The notes under the pieces are model-generated. The model was not told the DNA's origin and did no database searches. It saw only the letters and a program-made list of their open reading frames with translations. Source: Dongia_A sp035695765 (GTDB taxonomy: Bacteria; Pseudomonadota; Alphaproteobacteria; Dongiales; Dongiaceae). Taken from it: a stretch of DNA of 64,000 nt. Positions 24,249-32,725 of the stretch are shown piece after piece. Position 1 is the first letter of the stretch, and each line of letters starts with the position of its first letter. The stretch lies in assembly GCA_035695765.1 (NCBI GenBank), contig DASRRI010000091.1, positions 24,856 to 88,855 of the forward strand. Reading direction: 5' to 3'. The position numbers and the translations under genes are program-made.

Positions 24249-25682
24249 TCATTGGATCAGTCCCGCTTCCGTGAGCAGGTTCTGCTGGAACTTGGCAATG
24301 TTGTCCAAGGTCGTCTTTGAATCCTGCTTGCCAGTGATGGCGAGGTCGAACTGGTCCTGCTGCTCCGTCAGCAGCTCGAAGAACTGCGGCACGTGCCACA
24401 CGTCCTTCTGCCAATCCAGAGAAGCCGCCCAGGCGCGGTTCCACGGCCGGTAGGTCACATACTTGGGATCCGAGTAGACCGACTTGATGGCCGACTGGCC
24501 GCCGGCTGCCGCGAACTGGTGCTGGATGTCGGGCGACAGCCACCACTTCACGAACTCCACGGCTTCCTTGATCTGGGCGTCGGTCGTCCACGTGGTCAGC
24601 ACGAACGGCTGGCCACCGATGTTGGACCAGCGCACCATCTTGCCATCGGCGCCGATCGTTCCCGGCATCAGGCCGAACACCAGCTTGTCCGAGACTTTCG
24701 AGGTCTTCGGATCGAGCGAGGCTTCGCCGAGGCCGATCCAGTTGACCGCCATGGCTACCTTGCCCTCGCGGAACAGCTCGTCCTCCTTGAAGATGTCCAT
24801 GGTGCCGGTCTTCGCCACCGGCGGCATGTACTCGATCAGGCTGAGATACTTCTCGAGCGCCTTCACGGCTTCCGGCGAGTTGACGACGCCTTCGGCCTGA
24901 CCCTCGGGTGCCTTGGTCTCATCCCAGATGTTGGCGCCCATCTGCCAGATGAAGCCGTTGACCTGCATGGACGAGAAGTCGTAGCTCTTGCCCGCCTGGA
25001 ACGCGATGCCATAGAAATCATCGTCGGCTGGCTTGCCGGCCAGCATCTCGCCCTTCTTCCGATGGAAGAACTCGCCGACATTCTTGAAGTCGTCCCAGGT
25101 CATCTGGTCGATCTCTTCGCCGGTGCAGGGCAGCTTCTTGCCGTATTTCGCCTGGAAGTTCTTCTGCTCGGTCTTGTCGCACAGGACGTCCTTGCGCCCG
25201 TATGTGACGAGCACGTCGGGGAACTGCGGGAATCCGTAGTAGTTCTCCGACTTGTAGGGATAAGTGGAATAGGCGTTCAGCGGGTTGGGGTGGATCTCCA
25301 TCATCGTCTTCTTGAAATCGGGATCGGCATCCAGCAGATCGTTGATCTTCCGGTAATAGCCGCCCTCGACGAAGGCGCCCAGCCACTGCGAATCCGAAAC
25401 GATGAAGTTGTATTTCTTCTCGCCCGACGTCAGCGACGCATTCACGCGGGTGTAGAAGTCCGGCCACGGAATGAAGTCCACGTCGAGCTTCACCGTGTTG
25501 CCGGATTTCGGCTTGTATTGCTCGTCGAAGAACTTCTTCATGATGCGCGTCGGCGGCCAGTCGGGAACCGCCATCGTCAACGTCACTTCCTCGGCTCGAA
25601 CGAACGTCGCGTCGGCCATCAACAGCGAGGCGGCGACGCCGACCGCCATCATCGCACCTTTGATCTTTCCACTCGTCGTCAT
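24249..25682 (-). CDS. ABC importer substrate-binding protein (family 1)
   Basis: 477 residues. A Sec signal peptide (MTTSGKIKGAMMAVGVAASL, cleavage near VRAEE) directs it to the periplasm. The mature protein has the large bilobal family-1 architecture of carbohydrate- and polyol-binding proteins (VAMAVNWIGLGEA, then AVEFVKWWLSPDIQHQFA). Four cysteines occur, two of them in DVLCDKTEQ and LPCTGEE, possibly a disulfide. The ATG at 25682 has GGGAGGAGA about 8 nt upstream; the earlier ATG at 25700 overlaps that sequence. The ligand is not identifiable by eye. Confidence 0.9.
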   Translation of the reverse strand: MTTSGKIKGAMMAVGVAASLLMADATFVRAEEVTLTMAVPDWPPTRIMKKFFDEQYKPKSGNTVKLDVDFIPWPDFYTRVNASLTSGEKKYNFIVSDSQWLGAFVEGGYYRKINDLLDADPDFKKTMMEIHPNPLNAYSTYPYKSENYYGFPQFPDVLVTYGRKDVLCDKTEQKNFQAKYGKKLPCTGEEIDQMTWDDFKNVGEFFHRKKGEMLAGKPADDDFYGIAFQAGKSYDFSSMQVNGFIWQMGANIWDETKAPEGQAEGVVNSPEAVKALEKYLSLIEYMPPVAKTGTMDIFKEDELFREGKVAMAVNWIGLGEASLDPKTSKVSDKLVFGLMPGTIGADGKMVRWSNIGGQPFVLTTWTTDAQIKEAVEFVKWWLSPDIQHQFAAAGGQSAIKSVYSDPKYVTYRPWNRAWAASLDWQKDVWHVPQFFELLTEQQDQFDLAITGKQDSKTTLDNIAKFQQNLLTEAGLIQ

Positions 25683-25736
25683 CTTCAGGTCTCCTCCCAT
25701 TTGTTGTTTTGTGTCTTTTCCTTCTGGCCCAGCGCG

Positions 25737-26828
25737 TCAGGCGATCACCTGCCCGTTCGAGGCACGGAAGATGTGGAATTTTCTTGGATCGAGAATGACT
25801 GATGCTTGCTGGCCGGGCCGCAGGCCTGATGCAGCGGATTCCGGCAGGACGATACGCAGTGTCTCGCCGCTGGCTTCGACGGACACGACAGTGACGTCGC
25901 CCAGCGGCTCGAGCATGGCGATGCTGGTCTTGAGGCCGTCTTCGCCGCCTGCCGCAAAGCGGATGTCGCTTGGCCGGATGCCGAGCACGGCCGCTTCGCC
26001 GCCCTCCGCCGTGTTCAGTTTCCGCGCGAAAGGCACAGGCCCGATCGCAGCTTCCAGGGCGGAGCCGTCCCGTGCCAGCGTGCCCTTGATCATGTTCATA
26101 TGGGGTGAGCCGATCTTGCCGGCTACGTAGAGATCGCGCGGCGCTTCGTAGAGCTCATCAGGCGTCCCGATCTGCACCACGGCGCCGTCGCGCAGCACGG
26201 CGATTTCCTCGCCCATGGAGAGGGCCTCAAGCTCGTCGGGCGTTGCGTAGACGATGGTCAGGCCGAACTGGCGATGCAGGCGCTTCAATTCCGCCCGCAT
26301 GTCATGGCGGAGCTTCGCGTCTAGGTTGGTCAGGGGCTCGTCCAGCAACAGGATTCGCGGGCGCCGGATCAGGGAACGGCCCAGCGCGACACGCTGCTGT
26401 TCGCCGCCCGACAGTGTGCCAGGCTTTCGGTCTATCCTCTTGTCAAGCCGGAGCATCGCCGCCGTCTCCTTGACGCGGCGATCGATCTCCTCGCGACCGA
26501 GCCTCGCTTCGACCAGGGGATAGGCGAAGTTCTCGTAGACGCTGAGATGAGGATAGAGCGCGAACGACTGGAACACCATCGACACGCCACGGCCCGCAAT
26601 GGGCTCGTGCGTCCAGTCCTTGCCGAAGATTTCGACCCGGCCCCGGTCCGGTGTCACGAGGCCGGCGATCGTGCGGAGCGTCGTCGTCTTTCCGACTGAG
26701 CTCGGCCCGAACAGCACGAAGAAGCGGCCTTCTGCAACATCGAAGGACAGGTTCTCAAGGGCCCGCACGCGGCCGTAGGATTTGGTGACGTTTGCAAAGC
26801 GCAGCGCGCAATTCTCGGCCTGCTCCAT
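25737..26828 (-). CDS. ABC importer ATPase 1 (MalK/UgpC-like, H-loop histidine missing)
   Basis: 363 residues: nucleotide-binding domain plus TOBE domain. Walker A is GPSSVGKT (41-48), the Q-loop is MVFQSFALYP, the signature is the canonical LSGGE (139-143) and Walker B is LLLDEP. The H-loop, usually THDQ, is TPDE (196-199), so the switch histidine is Pro197. ATPase 2 has the complementary defect. It is the first gene of the operon; the ATG at 26828 has GGGGGAG 5 nt upstream. Confidence 0.92.
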   Translation of the reverse strand: MEQAENCALRFANVTKSYGRVRALENLSFDVAEGRFFVLFGPSSVGKTTTLRTIAGLVTPDRGRVEIFGKDWTHEPIAGRGVSMVFQSFALYPHLSVYENFAYPLVEARLGREEIDRRVKETAAMLRLDKRIDRKPGTLSGGEQQRVALGRSLIRRPRILLLDEPLTNLDAKLRHDMRAELKRLHRQFGLTIVYATPDELEALSMGEEIAVLRDGAVVQIGTPDELYEAPRDLYVAGKIGSPHMNMIKGTLARDGSALEAAIGPVPFARKLNTAEGGEAAVLGIRPSDIRFAAGGEDGLKTSIAMLEPLGDVTVVSVEASGETLRIVLPESAASGLRPGQQASVILDPRKFHIFRASNGQVIA

Positions 26829-27150
26829 CGCCACTCCCCCAGTCACTGCAACCGCAAGCCATGCCGACCCGCCGTCCCCCGGCGCCCCCTCGGCTGGCGA
26901 CCGCGACTTTGAGAGCGGCCGGAAGCATGAGGCACCAAATGGACGCGACTGCCTGACGCCGCCGCGCGGTCTTCCTCCACCTTAGGGCGCACGATAGGCC
27001 GCGCGCACCTTCGCGTCTTGTAGCTATCGAGGCACTTTTTCTGCAAATCGCTCATTTCCCGCCACCTGACCGGGATGCACCAACTCACCGTGCCGGAATG
27101 CTTCCCCGGCTGGCCACAATGATACTGAAAAGAGATGGAAGCACAAAACA
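26829..27150. other. Intergenic region between GntR gene and ABC operon
   Basis: 322 bp with no convincing coding frame. It should carry the promoter of the long minus-strand operon unless that is read through from the GntR gene. I looked for copies of the TATCGTATACGATA palindrome found upstream of the GntR gene and saw none here. Confidence 0.5.
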
Positions 27151-27804
27151 TCATACAAAAGCCATCAGAAGTCGCTCGCGCGAAGATTCAATGTGCGCGC
27201 GCATGGCGCGCTCCGCTCCAAGCGCGTCGCCGGATGAAAACGCCAAAAGAAGCGACTCATGCTCGGTCAGCGCCTCTTCCGTCACCCGGGCGTGAAACAA
27301 GAGGCGGAAGATGTGGAAGTGGGTATGCAGATGCGACAGCGTATTGCGGATCAGTTCGTTACCGGCGATCTCCATGATCTGATCGTGAAAATCGGCGTCT
27401 AGCCGCGCGAATCTCCAATAGCTCGACCTCTCCCTGCTGCTGTCGAGCTTCCGCATCTGCTCAGCAGTTTCTTTCAACTTTCGCAGGCGCGAATCCGTCA
27501 TGCTCGGCACAGCATGGCGGGCGCCATCCGGCTCCAGTAGCAGGCGAAGTTGATAGAGTTCGTCGAAGCGCCGGCGTGTGACTTGCGGCGCTGCACTGTA
27601 GCCGACGAGGTGCGTCTTGACCACCAGCCCCTCGCCCTCCAATCGCCCGAGCGCCTCGCGAATGGGTGTGTGGGAGACCTTCAGTTCCCGGACCAGGCCG
27701 TCGACCGAAAGGCGGGCACCGGGCGCGATATCCAGTGACATGAGCTTATTGAAAATCGCCCCATAGACGTCATCGGCCAAGCCCTTGTGCCTCTGAATAC
27801 CCAT
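27151..27804 (-). CDS. GntR-family regulator, FCD subfamily
   Basis: 217 residues. The N-terminal winged helix contains LSVDGLVRELKVSHTPIREA (about 32-51), followed by GEGLVVKTHLVGYSAAP. The C-terminal FCD domain (about 75-210) has the metal/ligand-binding acids and histidines in RLDADFHDQIMEIAGN and a histidine near THFHIF. FCD regulators commonly sense sugar acids or other carboxylates. It sits upstream of, and in the same direction as, the ABC operon and diverges from an alpha/beta hydrolase, with a palindrome in the shared promoter region. Confidence 0.92.
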   Translation of the reverse strand: MGIQRHKGLADDVYGAIFNKLMSLDIAPGARLSVDGLVRELKVSHTPIREALGRLEGEGLVVKTHLVGYSAAPQVTRRRFDELYQLRLLLEPDGARHAVPSMTDSRLRKLKETAEQMRKLDSSRERSSYWRFARLDADFHDQIMEIAGNELIRNTLSHLHTHFHIFRLLFHARVTEEALTEHESLLLAFSSGDALGAERAMRAHIESSRERLLMAFV

Positions 27805-27917
27805 AATGCTCCCGCCTAGAGCCGATTGACCGATCGCTGAGTCCGCCGCTGAGCCGCACAGGTGTGTCTCGGCTTGACAGCGGGCGAAAGCATGGAAATA
27901 AACCGTCCCTGAGCCGG

Positions 27918-27931
27918 TATCGTATACGATA
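27918..27931. promoter_or_regulatory. Palindromic GntR operator candidate
   Basis: TATCGTATACGATA is a perfect 14-bp palindrome between the GntR gene and the divergent hydrolase, followed at 27934-27942 by a further half site ATATACGAT. FCD-type GntR proteins bind AT-centred palindromes of this size. Binding here would control both divergent genes. Confidence 0.65.
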
Positions 27932-27971
27932 GCATATACGATCTCAAGGAATTCGGAAGCACAGGGCCAAG

Positions 27972-28784
27972 ATGAGGGATCCTTTCCGCAATCGGGATCA
28001 CGTCGCGAACTTCGACGCGCTAGTCGAGGAGTACAAGGCCAGGAGCGCAGCCGTCCGCGCCTCGCACGTCATGATAGGCGGCATCGCCTATGGCAAGGGC
28101 GCGAACGAGAAGCTGGACCTTTTCTTGCCAAAGAACTCGAGCGGCTCGGATCCAGTGCACCTGTTCATACACGGTGGCTATTGGCGCATGTTCTCCAAGG
28201 ATGACTTCTCCTTCATCGCCGATACCGTGACCGCTGCAAACGCCATCGCGGTCATTGTCGATTACGATCTCATGCCAGAGGTGCGCTTGAACGCGATCGT
28301 CGCCCAGATCCGGAATGCGGTCCGGTGGCTGACCACCAACATCGGCACCTATGGCGGCGACGCAGGTCAGTTCTCCGTCAGCGGCCATTCGGCAGGGGCG
28401 CATCTGGCCACGTTCACGTTCTGCGAAGGAGCGGATGTTCCAAGGCCCACGACCGCGCTGCTGCTCAGCGGAATTTATGACCTGAAGCCGCTTCAGTCAT
28501 CGTTCCTGCAGCCGCTCATCGGACTCACCGATCACGAGGTGGCCGAGTTTTCGCCACTCCTGTTGCAACATGAAGCGGGCACACGGGTGGCCGTAGCCTA
28601 TGGCGAACTGGAAACCGAGCCATTTAAGGACCAGGGGTCCGGCTTTGCGCGGCATCTCGCGAGGAAGGGACTTTCCGTGACCACGCATGTCCTGCAGCAG
28701 GCGGACCATATGAGCGCGGTTAGAGACCTTGGGATCCCGGGAAGCACAGCCGGCGAGCTGCTGCTAAGGTCCATTCGCGGCTAG
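27972..28784 (+). CDS. Kynurenine-formamidase-like alpha/beta hydrolase
   Basis: 270 residues. HGGYW (67-71) is the oxyanion motif of the HSL/arylformamidase branch and GHSAGAH holds the nucleophile Ser140; the catalytic His is probably in ADHMSA near the C terminus. Members include kynurenine formamidases and other amide or ester hydrolases. No tryptophan-degradation gene is nearby, so the true substrate may belong to the adjacent GntR-controlled operon. It shares a palindromic operator region with the GntR gene. Confidence 0.85.
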   Translation: MRDPFRNRDHVANFDALVEEYKARSAAVRASHVMIGGIAYGKGANEKLDLFLPKNSSGSDPVHLFIHGGYWRMFSKDDFSFIADTVTAANAIAVIVDYDLMPEVRLNAIVAQIRNAVRWLTTNIGTYGGDAGQFSVSGHSAGAHLATFTFCEGADVPRPTTALLLSGIYDLKPLQSSFLQPLIGLTDHEVAEFSPLLLQHEAGTRVAVAYGELETEPFKDQGSGFARHLARKGLSVTTHVLQQADHMSAVRDLGIPGSTAGELLLRSIRG

Positions 28785-28912
28785 GCGAGATGAACCTGCT
28801 CGTGCGTGCAGAGACCCGCCGTCGCGAAATGCTGGCCGTCGGCATTGCGGTAGATCGCGAACGTCCGTCCGGAATGTGAGGGTCTCGCGTCCCGAGGTGG
28901 CCGAATGGACTG

Positions 28913-29318
28913 CTATTCGCCCCGACAGGCGCGCCAGACTTTTTCCGGCGTGACGGGCATGTCGATGTGAGTGACGCCGAGCGGCTCCAGCGCGTGGGGC
29001 GCGATCGAAACCGTGGTCACATGATCGCGCGCATGAGTGTCGGAGAGATAGGCCTCGTACGATCCGATATCCAGTTCACCGGCCGCTTCAGGCGGCGCGA
29101 GGCAAGGACGACCAGGACTTCCTCCTCGGCATAGTGATCTTCATGCCGAAACCGCCACCCACGTCCGGGGCGACAACCCGGATCTTCTCTTCCGAGATCC
29201 CAAGAGTCGAATCGGATAGAAGGACGCGGATGATGTGGGGGTTCTGATTCGAAGTATAAAGCGTGTATCGATCGGACGAGGAATCGTAACACGCCTCGAC
29301 CTGGGCAAAGGTCTTCAC
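28913..29318 (-). pseudogene. Remnant of a xanthine/CO-dehydrogenase-type molybdopterin subunit
   Basis: Three reading frames must be joined. The first has YTLYTSNQNPHIIRVLL and VRVVAPDVGGGFGMK in family form. After a 1-nt loss near 29117-29126 the next frame reads HYAEEEVLVVLASRRLKRPV. A second shift near 29052-29058 gives EAYLSDTHARDHVT. That runs directly into the C terminus APHALEPLGVTHIDMPVTPE followed by KVWRA and a stop at 28913-28915. Several hundred residues normally separate DHVT from this C terminus, so a large internal deletion is also present. The fragment begins at the very end of the kinase gene, marking a recombination junction. Confidence 0.85.
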
Positions 29319-30895
29319 TTGAGCAGCGCGGCCTCCCTGCCGATCGCGCGAAGCTCCGGCAAGACGTGTCCGAGAGGCTGATTGCTCTCTCCGTGGCCCA
29401 GGCCGAAGTACGTCTGCCGGAATAAGTTGTGCAATCGATCGTAGATGGGTCGGGCCTTCGCGCGGGGTTCATAGATCTTGAACGGCAGGCAGATGACCGA
29501 TTGCGCTCCTGCCACGTCGGCTTGGAAGCCTGCCGCGATGCTGGCGAAGATGCCGGCGCCAAATCCCGTGGGCGCGCCATTCGGCACCAGCACCGGCTTG
29601 CCCAAGACGTCCGCATAGACCTGGTTGAGGACGGCGTTCTGCTGCGGGATGCCACCGCCGTTGATGACCCGGTCGATCGGCACGCCATGCTCGCTCATGC
29701 GTTCCAGGATGAGGCGCGTGTGGAAAGCTGTTCCCTCGATCGCCGCGAACAATTCGTCTTGGGCGGTGTGAAGGAGGTTCCAGCCGAGCGTTACGCCACC
29801 GAGGTCCGACCTGACCAACACTGTGCGGTCGCCATTGTCCCAGGTGAGACGCAGCAGACCGGTTTCTCCCGGCCGGTAGCGCTCGAGGCCGGCGGACAGC
29901 GCCTTGATCGAGGTGCCCGCGCGGCGCGCGATGGCGTCGAAGATATCGCCGGTCGCCGAAAGCCCCGCCTCGATGCCCATCTGCCTGGGATCGACGCTGC
30001 CGGGGACGATCCCGCACAGCCCCGGAATGAGGTCGACGCGCGGGGCCACCGCGATGACGCAGGTCGACGTGCCGACGACGTTGACCACGTCGCCGACACG
30101 GCAGCCGGCCCCGAGCGCATCCCAGTGCGCATCGAACGCGCCGACCGCCACCGGGATGCCGGCGGGCACGCCGAGCCGCTCCGCCCAGGCGGCGGTGAGC
30201 CCACCGGCTACGTGATCGGACGTCAGATACGAGCCGCGCATCTTGGCGCGGATGCCGTCGAACAGCGGGTCGACCTTCGACAGGAAATCCTGCGATGGCA
30301 GCCCGCCCCAGCGCGGGTTCCACATCCATTTGTGGCCCATGGCGCAGACGCTGCGGTTGAGGTCGTCGACCCGCGCGACGCCAGTCAGGGTCGCCACCGC
30401 CATGTCGCAATGCTCCAGCGCGGTGACGAGTCGCTCCCGTCTATCGGGATTGTGCCGGAGCCAGTGCAGCAGTTTCGCAAATCCCCATTCGTGCGAATAG
30501 ACGCCGCCGCACCACTTTATGGCTTCCAGCCCTTCGCGGTGGGCGAGCGCGGTGATCTCCTCCGCCTCCGCCTTGGCGCGGTGGTCGCACCAGAGATAGT
30601 AGTCGCCGAGCGGCTGCAGGCCCTCTCCCACTATCACGACGCTGGACCCGGTGGTGTCGACCGCAATCGCGGCAAGATCACTGCCGGCGACGCCGCCGGC
30701 GCGGAGCGCGGCCTGCATGGCGGCGATGAAGGCGGCCATATGATCATCGTGTGACTGCGTCGCGTGGTCGGGATCGTCTTGCCGCCGGTGCAGGGGATAT
30801 TCGGCGGCGGCGTTGCCCAGGTTACGGCCGCTTTCATCGAACAGCGTGACACGCACGCTCAAGGTGCCGAAATCGACCCCGGCTACCGCGCGCAT
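29315..30895 (-). CDS. FGGY-family ribulokinase-like kinase
   Basis: 526 residues, close to L-ribulokinase in length. The N-terminal phosphate motif VDFGTLSVRVTLFD and DTTGSSVV define the FGGY/actin-like fold; GAFDAHWDALGAG and the C-terminal VINGGGIPQQNAVLNQVYAD and GKPVLV are ribulokinase-like. It would phosphorylate a ketopentose such as L-ribulose to its 5-phosphate for the AraD-like gene just upstream (50-bp gap). Other pentulose substrates are possible. The stop coincides with the start of the dehydrogenase remnant. Confidence 0.88.
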   Translation of the reverse strand: MRAVAGVDFGTLSVRVTLFDESGRNLGNAAAEYPLHRRQDDPDHATQSHDDHMAAFIAAMQAALRAGGVAGSDLAAIAVDTTGSSVVIVGEGLQPLGDYYLWCDHRAKAEAEEITALAHREGLEAIKWCGGVYSHEWGFAKLLHWLRHNPDRRERLVTALEHCDMAVATLTGVARVDDLNRSVCAMGHKWMWNPRWGGLPSQDFLSKVDPLFDGIRAKMRGSYLTSDHVAGGLTAAWAERLGVPAGIPVAVGAFDAHWDALGAGCRVGDVVNVVGTSTCVIAVAPRVDLIPGLCGIVPGSVDPRQMGIEAGLSATGDIFDAIARRAGTSIKALSAGLERYRPGETGLLRLTWDNGDRTVLVRSDLGGVTLGWNLLHTAQDELFAAIEGTAFHTRLILERMSEHGVPIDRVINGGGIPQQNAVLNQVYADVLGKPVLVPNGAPTGFGAGIFASIAAGFQADVAGAQSVICLPFKIYEPRAKARPIYDRLHNLFRQTYFGLGHGESNQPLGHVLPELRAIGREAALLK

Positions 30896-30944
30896 GGAAC
30901 GCCTCGCGCCTCATCGAGCCCGGAAGGAGTGCATGCCGGTCGCA

Positions 30945-31640
30945 TCAACGGGCGGTCTGTCCGTAAGTGGAGTTGGCACCATGCTTGCGGAAATAGTGGC
31001 GGTCGAGCAGCGCTTGCGACACGCCAGGTGCGCCGGGCCGCAGCATGGTGGTGTAGAGCGCCATGCGCGCCACCGATTCCAAGACCACCGCATTGTGGAC
31101 CGCGCCTGCCGGATGGGTGCCCCAGCAGAACGGCCCGTGGCCCGCGACCAAAGCGGCGGGTACTGCCATCGGGTCCTTGTTGCCGAAAGCCTCGACGATG
31201 ACGACGCCGGTGTTGCCGACATAATCGCCGTCGATCTCCTGCGCGCTCAATTCGCGCGTCACAGGGACTAGGCCGTGGAAATAGTCCGCATGGGTCGTGC
31301 CCAGCGCGGGGATCGGCAGTCCGGCCTGCGCCCAGATCGTCGCGAACTCGGAATGCGAATGCACGATGCCGCCGACCGCGGAGAAGGATTTGTAGAGCAG
31401 CAGATGGGTGCCGAGGTCGGAGGACGGCCGCAGATCGCCGAACACCACTTTGCCGTCCAGATCGGTAATGACGATGCTGTCGGCCGTCATCTCGTCATAG
31501 CGCACGCCGCTCGGCTTGATGGCGACCAGCCCCCTGGCGCGATCGATGCCGCTGACATTGCCGAAGGTTGCGAGCACCAGGCCGCTCCGGACCAGATCCA
31601 GGTTGGCCTCTAGAACACGCTGCCGCAACGCTTCCAACAT
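30945..31640 (-). CDS. araD: L-ribulose-5-phosphate 4-epimerase (AraD-like, class II aldolase fold)
   Basis: 231 residues, the usual AraD length. Features: FGNVSG substrate loop (26-31), KPSGV (42-46), RPSSD (71-75) and the zinc ligands His94 and His96 in HSHSEFATIWAQ, with the third zinc histidine probably in AGHGPFCWG. It should convert L-ribulose 5-phosphate to D-xylulose 5-phosphate, feeding the pentose phosphate pathway. It lies between the binding-protein and kinase genes; no araA isomerase is seen nearby. Confidence 0.92.
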   Translation of the reverse strand: MLEALRQRVLEANLDLVRSGLVLATFGNVSGIDRARGLVAIKPSGVRYDEMTADSIVITDLDGKVVFGDLRPSSDLGTHLLLYKSFSAVGGIVHSHSEFATIWAQAGLPIPALGTTHADYFHGLVPVTRELSAQEIDGDYVGNTGVVIVEAFGNKDPMAVPAALVAGHGPFCWGTHPAGAVHNAVVLESVARMALYTTMLRPGAPGVSQALLDRHYFRKHGANSTYGQTAR

Positions 31641-31665
31641 CAGTGATTCCTTGTGAAAGAAAATC

Positions 31666-31697
31666 GCGGGATGCGCCGTGCGCGCTGCGCATCCCGC
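31666..31697 (-). terminator. Hairpin after the pentose binding-protein gene
   Basis: GCGGGATGCGC (31666-31676) and GCGCATCCCGC (31687-31697) are perfect 11-nt arms with a 10-nt loop. On the minus strand the hairpin follows the binding-protein stop by about 10 nt and is followed by a T-rich run (GATTTTCTTTC). It could be a partial terminator that keeps binding-protein mRNA more abundant than araD/kinase mRNA. Confidence 0.65.
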
Positions 31698-31707
31698 ATG
31701 GCCTGCC

Positions 31708-32643
31708 TTAGCGCGGCGAAGTCCAGCCCTTGTAGTCGGCCAGATTCTCCGAGGTGATCAGTACCGGATCGAGCAGGATCACGTTCTTCTCCGGCTTCTT
31801 GCCGGCGAGAATGCCCGCGCCAAGTTCGAGCGATTGCCCCGCCATCACATAGGGGTCCTGGGAGGAGGACGCCTTGATCAGCGAGGTCCCCGACTTCAGC
31901 TCGGCCTCGATGTCCGGCGCGCCATCGACGCCGGTGATGATGAATTCGCTGCGGTTGAGCTGCTTGGCCGCGAGATTGACGCCGATCGCGGTAGGGTCAT
32001 TGACCGCGAAGATGGCATCGACCTTCTGGAAGCGGGTGAGCAGGCCCTGCGCCACCGCGAAGCCGCCGTCGCGCGAGCCCTTGCCGTCCTGGTCATCGGA
32101 CAGGATCTTGATGCCCGGATTCGCCTCGAACACCCCCTTGCAGCCCTTTACGCGATCGACGATCGACGACACCTGCGGGCCATTGACGATGATGACGTCG
32201 CCTTTGCCCTTCAGGTGATCGACGATGTACTGGCAGGCGAGCGTGCCGGCCTTGACGTTGTCGGTCATGACGGTGACGTCGGCGCCCTTGGCCGCGACGT
32301 CGAACGCCGCCACCACGATGCCGGCCGCCTGCGCCTTCTTGACCGCCGGCTCGATCGCGACCGGATCGACGGCGTTCAGCATGATGACGTTGGTGCCGGC
32401 GGCAATGAAATTGTCGATCTGGGTGAACTGCTTGTTGAGGTCGTAGTCGGACGAGACCGAGGTGACCTTGACCCCCGGGTCGATGCCCTTCGCCTTGTCC
32501 TCGATGCCCTTGATGGTGGCGACGAAGAACGGGTTGCCGAGCGATCCTACCGAGATTCCGACCTTCTGCAGATCAGCAGCCGTAGCCGGAAAGGCGATGC
32601 CCGTGGCCACTGCCAGGCCGAGGGCGAGACGCGAGATCTTCAT
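31708..32643 (-). CDS. Ribose-type periplasmic sugar-binding protein
   Basis: 311 residues with a clear signal peptide (MKISRLALGLAVATGIAFPA, cleavage after ATAA). The mature sequence has the RbsB/AraF-type fold: KVGISVGSLGNPFFVATIKG, IDNFIAAGTNVIMLNAVDP, VFAVND-type IFAVNDPTAIG and ITGVDGAPD. It is the periplasmic receptor for the importer encoded upstream. The ATG at 32643 has an AGGAGG-like sequence 5 nt upstream. The ligand is probably a pentose or pentulose, judged from the downstream enzymes. Confidence 0.93.
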   Translation of the reverse strand: MKISRLALGLAVATGIAFPATAADLQKVGISVGSLGNPFFVATIKGIEDKAKGIDPGVKVTSVSSDYDLNKQFTQIDNFIAAGTNVIMLNAVDPVAIEPAVKKAQAAGIVVAAFDVAAKGADVTVMTDNVKAGTLACQYIVDHLKGKGDVIIVNGPQVSSIVDRVKGCKGVFEANPGIKILSDDQDGKGSRDGGFAVAQGLLTRFQKVDAIFAVNDPTAIGVNLAAKQLNRSEFIITGVDGAPDIEAELKSGTSLIKASSSQDPYVMAGQSLELGAGILAGKKPEKNVILLDPVLITSENLADYKGWTSPR

Positions 32644-32725
32644 GTTTCCTCCTGTCGAACGCAAAGTTCTTTGATTTGGATTGCACGCTCATTCCGGCGC
32701 GGGTGCGCCGGGTCTCTTGGCCCCC

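Noticed and set aside
24393..25802. 469-codon plus-strand frame opposite the substrate-binding protein
   Set aside because: Composition of a shadow frame; the minus-strand product has signal peptide, RBS and family motifs.
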